NCBI GenBank assembly: GCA_039821605.1
Contig: JBCBNV010000002.1
Location: 1-64,000 of the forward strand
Length of the DNA: 64,000 nt
Origin: CALBPI01 sp039821605
GTDB lineage: Bacteria; Pseudomonadota; Gammaproteobacteria; Steroidobacterales; Woeseiaceae
Reading direction: 5' to 3'
Position numbers and translations under genes: made by a program. Positions 51,442-61,847 of the stretch are shown here, piece by piece (the stretch's first letter is position 1; every line of letters begins with the position of its first letter). Below the pieces are notes generated by a model that worked only from the letters and a program-made list of their open reading frames with translations, made no database searches and was not told the origin of the DNA.

Positions 51442-52635
51442 TCAGGCAAACAGCCCGTCCAGCACCGGCACGGGCGTATTGTCCGGGAACACCGCGCGAT
51501 CAATATGCGCGGCGTCGAGTTTCAGGTGCTCGATGAGCGTAGCCTTGCACAGCGAGCGCAGATCCGTTGTGGGGTAGAGATCGCGGCCCTGGTAGAGCGC
51601 GCCTGCGTTGAGCCCGGGCCAGTCTGCAATGACACGGCCACCGCGTACGCCGCCACCAACGAGCACGGCAGCTCCGGCCGTACCGTGATCGGTGCCGCGC
51701 GTGCCATTCACGCGTACCGTGCGACCGAACTCGGTCATGATCAGTACGGCAGTATCGCGCCAGGTGGCGCCCATGCCTTTGTGGAATTCGGCGAGCGCCG
51801 CATCCAGGCCGCGGAACCGATTCGCCAGTCCGCCCGTCGCTGCACCCTGGTTGGCGTGTGTATCCCAGCCGCCGGAGTCGACCACGGCGATGCGTGGTCC
51901 ATTCTCGGCCGTGAGGAACTTGGCGGCTTGCCCCAGCGTCTGTCGGAACTGCTGTTGCGCGTTGCCGCGGCGGCGTTTGCCACCCATGTTGCCGGCGTCG
52001 TCAGCGATAGCTTGCGACTCTATGGCCTGCGCGAGGCGCGCGTGCAGGAACTCGTCGTTCTCGTAGAGCCGTGCCAGGCGCGAGAGCGTGTCGTCATCGA
52101 CGCCGGGCAGCCGTGACGGTGCCCAGTTGGCGACACGTGTCTCACCGCGCAGCAGCAACGGTGTTGTCGTGCCGATTGCGATTGCGGTTTCATTGCCCAA
52201 TTCGCCACCCAGCGGCGCGATGGCACGGTTGAGCCAGCCGTCGCGCTTGCCCAGCGCCGTTGCGGTGCCATTCTCGAGTGCGTCCTGGCCGTCAAAGTGA
52301 GATCGCTCTCGGTAGGGGCTAGCCACGGCGTGTACGGCGAGGGCGTCACCGGCCGCGAAGCGCTGCGCGAGCCAGTCGAAGGCCGGGTGCAGGCCGAAAG
52401 TGCCGTCAATCTTGTGCACACCGTCGCTTGCGCCCGGTGCGCCAATCGCGAGTTGGCCGCGCAATCCCGCGTAGTTCGGGTCGCCGTAGGGCGCAACCCA
52501 GGACAGCCCGTCCGCGGCGCCCCGCAGCAAGACGACCAACAGGCGTTTTTCTGTGTCGGCTTTGGCAAATGCCAGCCGTGGGCCCACTGCCGCGGTGGCG
52601 ATGGCGGCTTGAATCAGTGTGCGTCGATCGAGCAT
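51442..52635 (-). CDS. DUF1501 family exported protein
   Basis: 397 residues. MLDRRTLIQAAIATAAVGPR is a Tat-like signal (DRRTLIQ). The body has RLLVVLLRGAADGLSWVAPY, YRERSHFDGQDALENG, GPRIAVVDSGGWDTHANQGA, VLIMTEFGRTVRVNGTRGTD and HGTAGAAVLVGGGVRGGRV, the sulfatase/phosphatase-like core of DUF1501. Such proteins are almost always paired with a DUF1800 protein, as here, 3 bases upstream. Their function is not established; both are thought to act outside the cytoplasm. Confidence 0.92.
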   Translation of the reverse strand: MLDRRTLIQAAIATAAVGPRLAFAKADTEKRLLVVLLRGAADGLSWVAPYGDPNYAGLRGQLAIGAPGASDGVHKIDGTFGLHPAFDWLAQRFAAGDALAVHAVASPYRERSHFDGQDALENGTATALGKRDGWLNRAIAPLGGELGNETAIAIGTTTPLLLRGETRVANWAPSRLPGVDDDTLSRLARLYENDEFLHARLAQAIESQAIADDAGNMGGKRRRGNAQQQFRQTLGQAAKFLTAENGPRIAVVDSGGWDTHANQGAATGGLANRFRGLDAALAEFHKGMGATWRDTAVLIMTEFGRTVRVNGTRGTDHGTAGAAVLVGGGVRGGRVIADWPGLNAGALYQGRDLYPTTDLRSLCKATLIEHLKLDAAHIDRAVFPDNTPVPVLDGLFA

Positions 52636-52638
52636 CGC

Positions 52639-54021
52639 CTATCTCCTCAGAAAGTCGGGTGACGCGAGCAGCAGCGCCAGACCCTGGCCGCCGCTCTCAG
52701 CGCCGGCGAGTGCCTTGATAGTGCCCGGCGATAGACTCGGGCCCAGCACAGCGCGCGCTAGCGGCAGCGGTTTGGCGCGCGTGCCGGCCTGGTCGCCAAC
52801 GGCGCCTGCCCATTCGATGCGCTTGTACAGAGCATCGGCGCTGCCCCAGTCGTCGGCCGTGTCCGGCCAGCCCGCGGGCGAGCCGGGCCGGTATGGGGTC
52901 TGACCGAGCTGTTCCAGCATCGCGAAGAGCAGTTGCGGCTTGTCCGGCGTGTAGTCGAGCGCGCGAAATGCAGAGATCACAAAATCGTGCGGTGACTTGT
53001 ACTTCTGCTTTTCCTCGGCCCAGCAGGCGTCGTGAGCCACGAGTGCATTCGCCACGGCGCCGAGGTCAGCTCCGGTATCGAGCCAGACCGCTTCGAGCTG
53101 TGCGACAAGCGCCTCGCGCGGAACATCGCTGACGAAGTGTCGCGCCAGCTTGGTCGCCAGGTACCGGGCTGTTGCCGGGTGCACGGCGAGATCGCGTAGC
53201 ACCGCGACGCCCTGGTTCACGCCGCTGTCGGGGTAGCGTTTGCCCAGGATGCGCTGTGTCCCGGGTTCGTGTGCACGCGACCTGAAGAAGAAGGTGCCGA
53301 CGGCGTCCGCGCCATTGCGCCGAACATCGTTGTCCGCGGCCACCGACCAGCCCGTGATGACCTTGGCGAACGTCGTCACATCGGTTTGGGTGTAGCCGCC
53401 GTCAACGCCCAGCGTGTGCAGCTCGAGGATCTCGCGAGCCAGGTTCTCATTGAGGCCGAGGTTGCGTTCGGGTGCCCGCCGTGCAGCCGCCTTGCCGGCG
53501 CGTGATCCGGGGCCGATCGAGCGCTGGTTGTCGAGATAGGTCAGCATTGCGGGATGCTGCTCGACGGCGATGAGCAGGTCGGCGAACTTGCCCGTCACAT
53601 TCGGTCGAATCGCTTCCTGCTCGAACAAGCCGGCGATGGCCGGCATCGGTTGTTTGTCGGCAGAGACGGCGAAGTGATTCGTGAAGAAGTGGACGAGGCG
53701 CTCGCGGAATGGGGCATCGGTGTTGGCCGCGTGCTGGTAGCGCGCCAGGACTTGCGCCGCGTAGTGCTTGCGCACGGTCTTGGCGTACTCGTTGACGAAC
53801 TCCTCGCCCGCCTTGCGCATCTCGTTGCGTTGGCGCCGCAGCTCGAAGATCTCGTTGATGACGGTGGGCGTGTCGCCAAGCGCGCCAAGGACGGGGTCGG
53901 GCTTTTCGGCGCGCGCGATCTGTCGACGGAGCCAGTCTTGCGGGTCGCCCATGCGGTCGAGATCGCCTGGGCGGGCGCCGAGTCCGAAGCGGTTCGCTGC
54001 AATGGCGGTTTCGATGGTCAA
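52639..54021 (-). CDS. DUF1800 family protein
   Basis: About 460 residues. Hallmarks: AIAANRFGLGARPGDLDRMG, RLVHFFTNHFAVSADK, LIAVEQHPAMLTYLDNQRSI, NLGLNENLAREILELHTLGV, GGYTQTDVTTFAKVITGWSV and SPHDFVISAFRALDYTP. These helical proteins accompany DUF1501 partners. No ATG is available; a TTG at 54,021 with GAGGGA 7 bases upstream is the best start, and a TTG at 54,039 is the alternative. It overlaps nothing and is followed after 3 bases by the DUF1501 gene. Confidence 0.9.
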   Translation of the reverse strand: MTIETAIAANRFGLGARPGDLDRMGDPQDWLRRQIARAEKPDPVLGALGDTPTVINEIFELRRQRNEMRKAGEEFVNEYAKTVRKHYAAQVLARYQHAANTDAPFRERLVHFFTNHFAVSADKQPMPAIAGLFEQEAIRPNVTGKFADLLIAVEQHPAMLTYLDNQRSIGPGSRAGKAAARRAPERNLGLNENLAREILELHTLGVDGGYTQTDVTTFAKVITGWSVAADNDVRRNGADAVGTFFFRSRAHEPGTQRILGKRYPDSGVNQGVAVLRDLAVHPATARYLATKLARHFVSDVPREALVAQLEAVWLDTGADLGAVANALVAHDACWAEEKQKYKSPHDFVISAFRALDYTPDKPQLLFAMLEQLGQTPYRPGSPAGWPDTADDWGSADALYKRIEWAGAVGDQAGTRAKPLPLARAVLGPSLSPGTIKALAGAESGGQGLALLLASPDFLRR

Positions 54022-54151
54022 TGCGCGTCCCTCGTGCAACGCCGATGTCCTGTCTACCTTAACGCGGGAGGGCGGGTTTGGTTGACAAGGGGTTAGTGCG
54101 CGGGCGCACTTCTGGGTTTACTTTAGCGGCCGAAATCGTGCGGGACTAAAG

Positions 54152-54796
54152 CCGCCATCCCGAGGCCACGCAGTGGCCGTGGGGATCTCGTGACGTCGTC
54201 GTATGGGTTAGCAGTGCGCGAGCCGGATGGAGATTGCCGCGCCCGCTTCGCGGGCTCGCAATGACGGGTTGGGGGTGCGGCCGTCATCCCGAGGCCACAC
54301 AGTGGCCGTGGGGATCTCGTGACGTGATCGTGTGGTTTAGCAGTGCGCCAGCCGGATGGAGATTGCCGCGCCCGCTTCGCGGGCTCGCAATGACGGGTTG
54401 GGTGTGAGGCCGTCATCCCGAGGCCACACAGTGGCCGCGGGGATCTCGTGACGTGATCGTGTGGTTTAGCAGTGCGACAGCCGGATGGAGATTGCCGCGC
54501 CCGCTTCGCGGGCTCGCAATGACGGGTTGGGTGTGAGGCCGTCATCCCCAGGCCACGCAGTGGCCGCAGGGATCTCGTGACGTGATCGTATGGGTTAGCA
54601 GTGCGCGAGCCGGATGGAGATTGCCGCGCCCGCTTCGCGGGCTCGCAATGACGGGTTGGGGGTGAAGCCGTCATCCCGAGGCCACGCAGTGGCCGCGGGG
54701 ATCTCGTGACGTCGTCGTATTGGTTAGCAGTGCGCGAGCCGGATGGAGATTGCCGCGCCCGCTTCGCGGGCTCGCAATGACGATAGGGGGCTTCGC
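54152..54796. repeat. Five-copy 129-bp tandem repeat with internal palindromes
   Basis: Units begin CCGTCATCCCGAGGCCAC or a close variant at 54,152, 54,281, 54,410, 54,539 and 54,668, an exact 129-bp period. Each unit has two hairpin halves. The first is GGCCACGCAGTGGCCGCGGG with ATCTCGTGACGT after it. The second is GGAGATTGCCGCGCCCGCTT with CGCGGGCTCGCAATGACGGG after it. Because 129 is a multiple of three, one frame stays open through all five units, but it is not a gene. It lies between the DUF1800 gene and the cbb3 assembly genes. Confidence 0.92.
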
Positions 54797-54895
54797 CCCT
54801 CGCAATGACGGTAGGGGGCTTCGCCCCTCGCAATGACGGTAGGGGGCTTCGCCCCTCGCAATGACGGTGGGCGGCTTCGCCCCTTGCGATGACGT
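54783..54895. repeat. 28-bp tandem repeat, four copies
   Basis: TAGGGGGCTTCGCCCCTCGC plus AATGACGG repeats with a 28-bp period, the last copy drifted (GTGGGCGGCTTCGCCCCTTGCGATGACG). Each unit is a small hairpin (GGGGGCTTCGCCCC). It directly continues the 129-bp array and uses the same GCAATGACGG half-element. No unique spacers, so not a CRISPR. Confidence 0.85.
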
Positions 54896-54927
54896 TGTTG
54901 CTACACGGGCTCGCGATGACGAGCGTG

Positions 54928-55650
54928 TCAGTGGTCGTGTGGCATTTGTGCCTGCGCCGCCGGCATCTCGTGCGCGCTGTGGTCCATGCCGCCGTCGCGG
55001 GGGATTAGCAGCGCCAGCGATGCGCAGGCGGCGACAATTGTGGCGACACCCGCGAGCTTGCGGTAACGGCCATTGAACGAGGCCTTGGCGCCGGCGCCAA
55101 TGGCCGTCAGGGCCGGCAGTGTTCCGAGCCAGAACACGCCCATCACGAGCGCACCAGCCAGGGCGTGACCGCTGGCCGCGGCGAGCCCGAGTGTCGCGTA
55201 GACGAGGCCGCAAGGGATCGCGCCCCAGATGTATCCGACGGCAACGGCTTTGCCCAAGCGGTCCATCGGCAGGACGTGGCGCGCGAGCGGTGACATGCGG
55301 CGCCAGACGGCCTGGCCCGCGCGGTCGAGCCACGACGTGCCACGGCCACCGAAGATGAGTTTGGCGCCGATGACGAGGAGCATGACGGCTGCGAGAATGC
55401 GAAGCGCCACCGTCGCCATCTTCACGGGCATGACGCTGAGTGCGAAGGCGCTGAGACCACCGGCCAGCAGGCCCAGTGTCACGTAAAAACCGAGCCGACC
55501 CAGCTGATAGCCCGTGCGCCGTACCGCAGGCGTCATGCCGTCTTGCGGCGACGATTCGAACAGCCCCACGATGGGGCCGCACATGCCGGCGCAGTGGGCG
55601 CTGCCGGCGAAGCCTGCAACGGCGGCGGCCATGATCAAAGCCCAATCCAT
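54928..55650 (-). CDS. TauE/SafE (DsbD_2)-type membrane protein of the cbb3 assembly cluster
   Basis: 240 residues, six helices. The N-terminal motif GFAGSAHCAGMCGPIVGLFE holds the conserved HCxxMCG. GYIWGAIPCGLVYATLGLAA has a second conserved Pro-Cys. The tail is His-rich (DHSAHEMPAAQAQMPHDH), which could bind copper. Homologues sit at the end of many ccoGHIS clusters and are thought to help copper or thiol handling during oxidase assembly. ATG 55,650 overlaps the CcoS stop by one base (TGATG). Confidence 0.87.
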   Translation of the reverse strand: MDWALIMAAAVAGFAGSAHCAGMCGPIVGLFESSPQDGMTPAVRRTGYQLGRLGFYVTLGLLAGGLSAFALSVMPVKMATVALRILAAVMLLVIGAKLIFGGRGTSWLDRAGQAVWRRMSPLARHVLPMDRLGKAVAVGYIWGAIPCGLVYATLGLAAASGHALAGALVMGVFWLGTLPALTAIGAGAKASFNGRYRKLAGVATIVAACASLALLIPRDGGMDHSAHEMPAAQAQMPHDH

Positions 55651-55823
55651 CAAGAATCTCCCGGTGCACTGCGCCGTGGCGCGCGGTCGTCGTCGAGTAC
55701 CGGCCGCATGGCCGGGCTGTCGAGGTCGTCGAACTGGCCGCTGCGCGTGGCCCAGAAGAACAGCCCCACGAAAACGACCAGCAACATCAGGGCCAGCGGG
55801 ATGAGCAGATAGAGGATGTTCAT
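55650..55823 (-). CDS. ccoS: CcoS, cbb3 oxidase assembly protein
   Basis: 57 residues. MNILYLLIPLALMLLVVFVG is one helix, then FFWATRSGQFDDLDSPAMRP, the CcoS signature, and a basic-acidic tail. Required in other bacteria for cofactor insertion into cbb3 oxidase. ATG overlaps the CcoI stop as ATGA; its own stop overlaps the next ATG. Confidence 0.93.
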   Translation of the reverse strand: MNILYLLIPLALMLLVVFVGLFFWATRSGQFDDLDSPAMRPVLDDDRAPRRSAPGDS

Positions 55824-58273
55824 GCGACCACCTCGGCTGGGCGTTCGCCGGTGGAAAGGTCGCCTTCGTCGGCGCGCGCAGAGGGATCGCGGTTCAGACG
55901 CAACGCATTGGCAACGACTATGAGCGAGCTGGCCGACATGCCGATGGCTGCCATCCAGGGTGCGACGAATCCCAGCGTGGCGACGCTGACCGCGAGCAGG
56001 TTGTAGCCGGCCGCCCAGGCCAGGCTTTGGGCAATGACGCGACGCGTCCGCGCCGAGATGTCGGCCAATGCCCGTAGCGGACCCAGGTGATGCCCGAGCA
56101 GGATGGCGTCGGCCGACGCGCGGGCGAGTGCGGCGCCATTGCCAATGGCGATCGAGGCGTCCGCGGCTGCGAGCACGGGCGCGTCGTTGACGCCGTCGCC
56201 GATCATGATCACGCGTCGGCCCGCCGCACGCTCGCGGCGCACCAATTCGAGTTTGTCCGCGGGCGACAAATCCGCATGGTGGCGCGAGATACCGACACGC
56301 GCGGCAATTTCCGCCACGGCGGCAGGGTGATCACCGCTGGCAATGACGGGCTCGAAGCCCAGGCGCACGAGCGCCTGGATCGTTTGGCTGGCATCGTCGC
56401 GCAGAGCGTCGCGCACCGTGTAGCGCGCGAGCACGCGTTCCTCATCCGCAAGGTAGATACCGCTCTCGGGTGCGATGGGCGACAGCGCGGCGCCGGTTTC
56501 GGCGACGAATGCCCGCTTGCCGATACGGTAGATCTTGCCATCGATGCGTCCCGAAACACCGCGGCCGACGTGAATCTCGGGCGGCGTGTCCAGCGTGACA
56601 CGATCGTCCGTGCCGGCCGTGAATGCCTGGGCCAGGACGTGGCCACTGTCGGCTTCCAGTGCGGCAGCAATCGCACGACAGCGCGCGGCATCGGCATCGA
56701 GGTAGCGGGTCTCGTCTGCGATCTCCGGGGCGCCGCGCGTCAGCGTGCCCGTCTTGTCGAGCACGATGACGGCACCGCTGCGCATGGCTTCGAGCAAGCG
56801 CGCGCGGACCAGCAGGATGCCGCGACGCGATAGGTTCGCGGCGGAAGAGGCCAGCGCCGTCGGCGTGGCAAGAGCCAGCGCACAGGGGCAAGCCACGATG
56901 AGCACCGACAAGACGATGGGCAGCACGCGTTCGGGTGCGAGTTGCCACCACACAAGGGCCGTCACGCTCGCAATGGCGATCACAGCCATGACAAACCAGG
57001 ATGCGATCCGGTCCGCCGTGCCCTGCAACGCGCCGCGATCACCCTGAGCGCGCTCGATGAGACGAGCAATTTCGGCCAGCTGTGTCGAAGCGCCCGTTTC
57101 AGCGACCTCGACGACGGCACCGCCCGCGATGACGCGGGTTCCTGCCAACACCCGATCGCCCGCAGCACGCGCCACGGGTTCGGCCTCGCCTGTCATGATG
57201 CTCTCATCGACGTCCAGGGCGCCGTGCAGGATGACCCCGTCGGCCGCCACCACGTCGCCCGCGGTGAATCGCAACTGATCGCGCGTCTGGACCGCCGCGC
57301 GTGCGACGCGTTCCTCGCGACCGTCCTGGCCGACGCGCGACACGGCCGCGGGCAGCATGTTGGCCATGGCCTCTGCACGGTCGTCGGCGCGGTGGCGCGC
57401 ACGCATCTCAAGAAAGCGGCTCAGGCACAGCAGCGTGACGAACATGGCGACGGAGTCGTAGTACACATCGCCGCCGCGAAACGTGGCCAGCACGGAGGCG
57501 ACGAGTGCGATGCCGATCGCGAGCGTGACCGGCACGTCCATGCCAGGCTGGCGCTGGACGATGCCTAGCCAGGCGCCGCGGTAGAACGGCACCGCGGCAT
57601 AGGCCACGATGGGCAGCGTCACGACGAGGCTTGCGAAGGCGAGCAGGTCGCGCATGCCGTCGGTCATACCCTGAAACTCGCCCGAGTAGAGGCCGATGGC
57701 GAACATCATGGCCTGCATGCCGAAGATGCCCGCCACGACGAGGCGGCGAATCGCGAGGCGGTAGTCGTTGCGCTCGCCATCGCTCGTTTGCCCGGGCGTC
57801 ACGGGCTCGGGCTTGAAGCCCACGGCGGCGATGCGCGCAAGCAGGGTGCCCAGCGACACCGTATCAGTGCGCCAGCTCACGGTGATTCGACGGCTGGCCG
57901 GGTTGGCGGCCACAGCGTCGACGCCGGGAATGACCTCGAGGATTTCGGTGACGAGCCAGATGCAGGCCGGGCAGTAGAGGTCGCCGACGTAGACCGTGGC
58001 CTCGGAGACGGCCTCGTCTCGTGCTACGACAAACTGTCCCGCCACCTGCGGGTCGTCGAAGTCGCGCCATGTGCGGTCGTCGGGTCGCAGTGCGGCGGCG
58101 CTCGCGGCTTCGCGCTGCCGGTAAAAGCCTGCGAGGCCCGCACCGGCAATAAACTCGGCCGCGGCGACACAGCCCAGGCAGCACATCGGCTGCGCCTGGC
58201 CGTCGATCTCGGCAACGAGGTCACACCCGGCCGGGATCGCGTCGTCGCAGTGGTAGCACCGCGCGTGGCTCAC
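55820..58273 (-). CDS. ccoI: CcoI/CopA2-type copper P1B-ATPase
   Basis: 817 residues. The N-terminus has a Cys-rich segment (CYHCDDAIPAGC, PMCCLGCVAAAEF) and a metal-binding domain with YCPACIWLVTEIL. Eight helices follow with the CPC metal site (IVACPCALALATP), phosphorylation site DKTGTLTRG and MIGDGVNDAPVLAAADASIA. It exports copper for assembly of the oxidase's copper site. Start GTG 58,273 overlaps the preceding stop as GTGA and gives the canonical VSHARCYHC beginning. Part of ccoG-(short H)-I-S. Confidence 0.94.
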   Translation of the reverse strand: MSHARCYHCDDAIPAGCDLVAEIDGQAQPMCCLGCVAAAEFIAGAGLAGFYRQREAASAAALRPDDRTWRDFDDPQVAGQFVVARDEAVSEATVYVGDLYCPACIWLVTEILEVIPGVDAVAANPASRRITVSWRTDTVSLGTLLARIAAVGFKPEPVTPGQTSDGERNDYRLAIRRLVVAGIFGMQAMMFAIGLYSGEFQGMTDGMRDLLAFASLVVTLPIVAYAAVPFYRGAWLGIVQRQPGMDVPVTLAIGIALVASVLATFRGGDVYYDSVAMFVTLLCLSRFLEMRARHRADDRAEAMANMLPAAVSRVGQDGREERVARAAVQTRDQLRFTAGDVVAADGVILHGALDVDESIMTGEAEPVARAAGDRVLAGTRVIAGGAVVEVAETGASTQLAEIARLIERAQGDRGALQGTADRIASWFVMAVIAIASVTALVWWQLAPERVLPIVLSVLIVACPCALALATPTALASSAANLSRRGILLVRARLLEAMRSGAVIVLDKTGTLTRGAPEIADETRYLDADAARCRAIAAALEADSGHVLAQAFTAGTDDRVTLDTPPEIHVGRGVSGRIDGKIYRIGKRAFVAETGAALSPIAPESGIYLADEERVLARYTVRDALRDDASQTIQALVRLGFEPVIASGDHPAAVAEIAARVGISRHHADLSPADKLELVRRERAAGRRVIMIGDGVNDAPVLAAADASIAIGNGAALARASADAILLGHHLGPLRALADISARTRRVIAQSLAWAAGYNLLAVSVATLGFVAPWMAAIGMSASSLIVVANALRLNRDPSARADEGDLSTGERPAEVVA

Positions 58274-58437
58274 GGGCGCTCGCGGGTCTCGGTGACTTCG
58301 GTGCGTTGCAGCACGGGGTCGGGGTTCGTGATGGCGATGTACATCGTCAGCAGGCAACCGACGACGGTGAGCGTGGGGATCGAGACGACGAGCCACATGG
58401 TCGGCACCTTGTACCAGGGTGTTGCAGGTTGTTGCAT
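58270..58437 (-). CDS. Short CcoH/FixH-position membrane protein
   Basis: 55 residues, MQQPATPWYKVPTMWLVVSI then one helix (VVGCLLTMYIAIT) and a charged tail (NPDPVLQRTEVTETRERP). It sits exactly where ccoH (fixH) normally lies, between ccoG and ccoI. Its PWYK..MWLV..IP...V......M...A beginning resembles the N-terminus of FixH. Normal FixH has ~150 residues, so the periplasmic domain is absent. ATG is one base after the CcoG stop; its stop overlaps the CcoI GTG. Confidence 0.8.
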   Translation of the reverse strand: MQQPATPWYKVPTMWLVVSIPTLTVVGCLLTMYIAITNPDPVLQRTEVTETRERP

Positions 58438-58438
58438 A

Positions 58439-59827
<1,389 letters not shown>

Positions 59828-59833
59828 TCGGTA

Positions 59834-60136
59834 CTACTCCGGGGCTTCCACGCCAATCGGGCGCGGCTTCTGACGCTTGCGTCGGCCGAGACGAAGGCAG
59901 AGCCAGCCGCAGGCGAGCGTGCCGGCCCAGAAAAAGAAAAAGCCCATGCCGTAGCCGACCTCACGCGAGTCGACGTCGTCGAGGTTGACGGCGTCGACGA
60001 GCACGAGCGGATCGACGAAGGCGAAGAACACGAGCGACATGACGGCGGCCGTCAGGAACGAGATCCAGATGAGCAGGGCGCGCTTTTGCGTGTCGCGCGA
60101 CCAGTCTTCGGAGGCGTCCTCAGGCCGTTCGTCCAC
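59834..60136 (-). CDS. Two-helix membrane protein within the cbb3 cluster
   Basis: 100 residues. An acidic start (MDERPEDASEDWSRDTQKRA), helix LLIWISFLTAAVMSLVFFAF, a loop and helix GYGMGFFFFWAGTLACGWLC, then a basic tail (RLGRRKRQKPRPIGVEAPE). It sits 2 bases after CcoP and 6 before CcoG, so it is part of the operon. Not recognised; probably an accessory or assembly subunit. Confidence 0.75.
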   Translation of the reverse strand: MDERPEDASEDWSRDTQKRALLIWISFLTAAVMSLVFFAFVDPLVLVDAVNLDDVDSREVGYGMGFFFFWAGTLACGWLCLRLGRRKRQKPRPIGVEAPE

Positions 60137-60138
60137 GC

Positions 60139-61035
60139 TCAGTCTCCGGCCTGATCAGAGCCGTCGCGTGACAGACTCCAGACGTAGGCGGCCATCAGGC
60201 GCGCGCGGTCCTCACCGACGAGCTGCTTGTGCGCGGGCATGCGGTTCTGACGCCCGTTGACGATGAGGTCGCGCACGATGTTCGGGCTCGAGCCGTACAG
60301 CCAGATGTCGTCGTTGAGGCGCGGCGCACCCAGGGCCTGGTTTCCGTCGCCCGTGGGACCGTGGCAGGCCGAGCACACGGTGATGTACTGCTGGTGCGCG
60401 GCCGAGCTCGTATCCTGGCCCGCCGACATGTTGCGCACGTACTCGACCATGTCGTCGAGTGCCGCGTCGTCGGCGAACACAGCGCCGAGTCCCGGCATGA
60501 TGCCCATGCGGCCATTGAGGATCGTGCTCTGGATCGACTCGAGGCTGTCGCCGTAGAGCCAGTCGTCGTCCGTCAGGTTCGGGAACGACGCCGCGCCGTA
60601 GCCCGCGGAGCCGTGGCACTGCGAGCAGTAGTTGGCAAACAGGCTGCGGCCGATGGCCAGCGCATCGGGGTTCTTCACGAGTTCCTCGTGTGAGAGCCCC
60701 GCGTACTGCGAGAACAGCGGTCCGTACTTGGCCTCTGCGCGCTCGACCTCGGCGTCGTATTGCCCGTACTGCGACCACTCGCTCGTGCCGCCGAAGTTAC
60801 CGAGGCCCGGGTACCAGATCAGGTAACCCACGCCCCAGATCAGCGTGATCACGAACAGCCAGAGCCACCAGCGCGGCAGCGGGTTGTTGCTCTCACGCAG
60901 GCCGTCCCATTCGTGCCCCGTGTCCGACTGCGAAAGCTCCGGCCCCTGGTTCCCCGACCAGACGATGAGCCAGAAGCTGGCCGCAATCGAAACCAGCGTG
61001 CCGATGATGATGAACAGGCTGAATCCGGTACTCAT
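60139..61035 (-). CDS. ccoP: CcoP, dihaem cytochrome c subunit of cbb3 oxidase
   Basis: 298 residues. Two N-terminal helices (FSLFIIIGTLVSIAASFWLI and WWLWLFVITLIWGVGYLIWY) are followed by two cytochrome c domains with CSQCH (137-141) and CSACH (221-225), and axial Met in GIMPGLG and NRMPAHK. It takes electrons from soluble cytochrome c and passes them to CcoO/CcoN. Start ATG 61,035 has GAGGAGA upstream and overlaps the CcoQ stop (TGATG). Confidence 0.96.
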   Translation of the reverse strand: MSTGFSLFIIIGTLVSIAASFWLIVWSGNQGPELSQSDTGHEWDGLRESNNPLPRWWLWLFVITLIWGVGYLIWYPGLGNFGGTSEWSQYGQYDAEVERAEAKYGPLFSQYAGLSHEELVKNPDALAIGRSLFANYCSQCHGSAGYGAASFPNLTDDDWLYGDSLESIQSTILNGRMGIMPGLGAVFADDAALDDMVEYVRNMSAGQDTSSAAHQQYITVCSACHGPTGDGNQALGAPRLNDDIWLYGSSPNIVRDLIVNGRQNRMPAHKQLVGEDRARLMAAYVWSLSRDGSDQAGD

Positions 61036-61232
61036 CACGCTTTCTCCTCGCGTTGTGTTGTTGTGGCTGCAGCCGCGTCCGAGACCCAATGGTCTTCAGC
61101 CAGCGGCATGGCCGCGAGCTCGTCGAACGTGCTGCGCCGGTTCTTGCCGTAGGCCCAGAAGGAGATCGCAAGAAACAGTACGAATACGGCCAGTGTCAGG
61201 AGGCCGCGAACCAGTCCCATGTCGATATCCAT
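61035..61232 (-). CDS. ccoQ: CcoQ, small cbb3 subunit
   Basis: 65 residues with one helix (GLLTLAVFVLFLAISFWAYG) then KNRRSTFDELAAMPLAEDHW, the usual FixQ/CcoQ tail. Stabilises the oxidase. Its ATG overlaps the CcoO stop and its stop overlaps the CcoP ATG, both as TGATG. Confidence 0.92.
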   Translation of the reverse strand: MDIDMGLVRGLLTLAVFVLFLAISFWAYGKNRRSTFDELAAMPLAEDHWVSDAAAATTTQREEKA

Positions 61233-61837
61233 CAGCGTGCCTGCCTTGTCAGTCCCAGGCCCTGCAGGTAGGCGATGAGCGCCTGCATTTCGGTCTTGCC
61301 CTCAACAGCGGCCGGGGCACCGGCGATGTCCTCGTCGGTGTAGGGGTCGCCAAGCATGCGCAGCGCCTTCATCTTGCGAGCCGTGAGCGCGCCGTCGATG
61401 GTCGCGTCGTTGAGCCAGGGGTAGGCCGGCATGTTGCTGCCGGGCACGAGATCCTGCGGCTTGTTCAGATGGATGCGGTGCCACTCGTCGGAGTAGCGAC
61501 CGCCAACGCGCGCGAGATCCGGGCCCGTGCGCTTGGAGCCGAACTGGAACGGCCGGTCGTACACGGACTCGCCCGCGATCGAGTAGGGGCCGTAGCGCTC
61601 CGTCTCGCTGCGGAACGGCCGCACCTGCTGCGAGTGACAGCCGTAGCAGCCTTCGCGGATGTAGATGTCGCGTCCCGCAAGCTGCAGCGCCGGGTAGGGC
61701 TTGACGCCTTCCGACGGCCCCGCGCTCGCGGTCTGCGCCATGAGCGGGATGATCTCGATGAGCCCGCCGATACTGATGACGACGAGGATCAGCACGCTCA
61801 TGAGCTTGATGTTCTTTTCAACGGTTTCATGTTGCAT
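61232..61837 (-). CDS. ccoO: CcoO, monohaem cytochrome c subunit of cbb3 oxidase
   Basis: 201 residues, as usual. Membrane anchor (LMSVLILVVISIGGLIEIIP), then the haem site EGCYGCHSQQVRPFRSETER (Cys64, Cys67, His68) and axial Met in SNMPAYPWL. Conserved GPDLARVGGRYSDEWHRIHL. Follows ccoN by 10 bases. Confidence 0.96.
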   Translation of the reverse strand: MQHETVEKNIKLMSVLILVVISIGGLIEIIPLMAQTASAGPSEGVKPYPALQLAGRDIYIREGCYGCHSQQVRPFRSETERYGPYSIAGESVYDRPFQFGSKRTGPDLARVGGRYSDEWHRIHLNKPQDLVPGSNMPAYPWLNDATIDGALTARKMKALRMLGDPYTDEDIAGAPAAVEGKTEMQALIAYLQGLGLTRQAR

Positions 61838-61847
61838 GACGGTCTCC

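Noticed and set aside
54123..54833. Open frame of ~236 codons through the 129-bp array that looks like a repeat protein
   Set aside because: It is open only because the period is a multiple of three and lacks stops. The DNA is a palindromic repeat and there is no ribosome binding site or family likeness.
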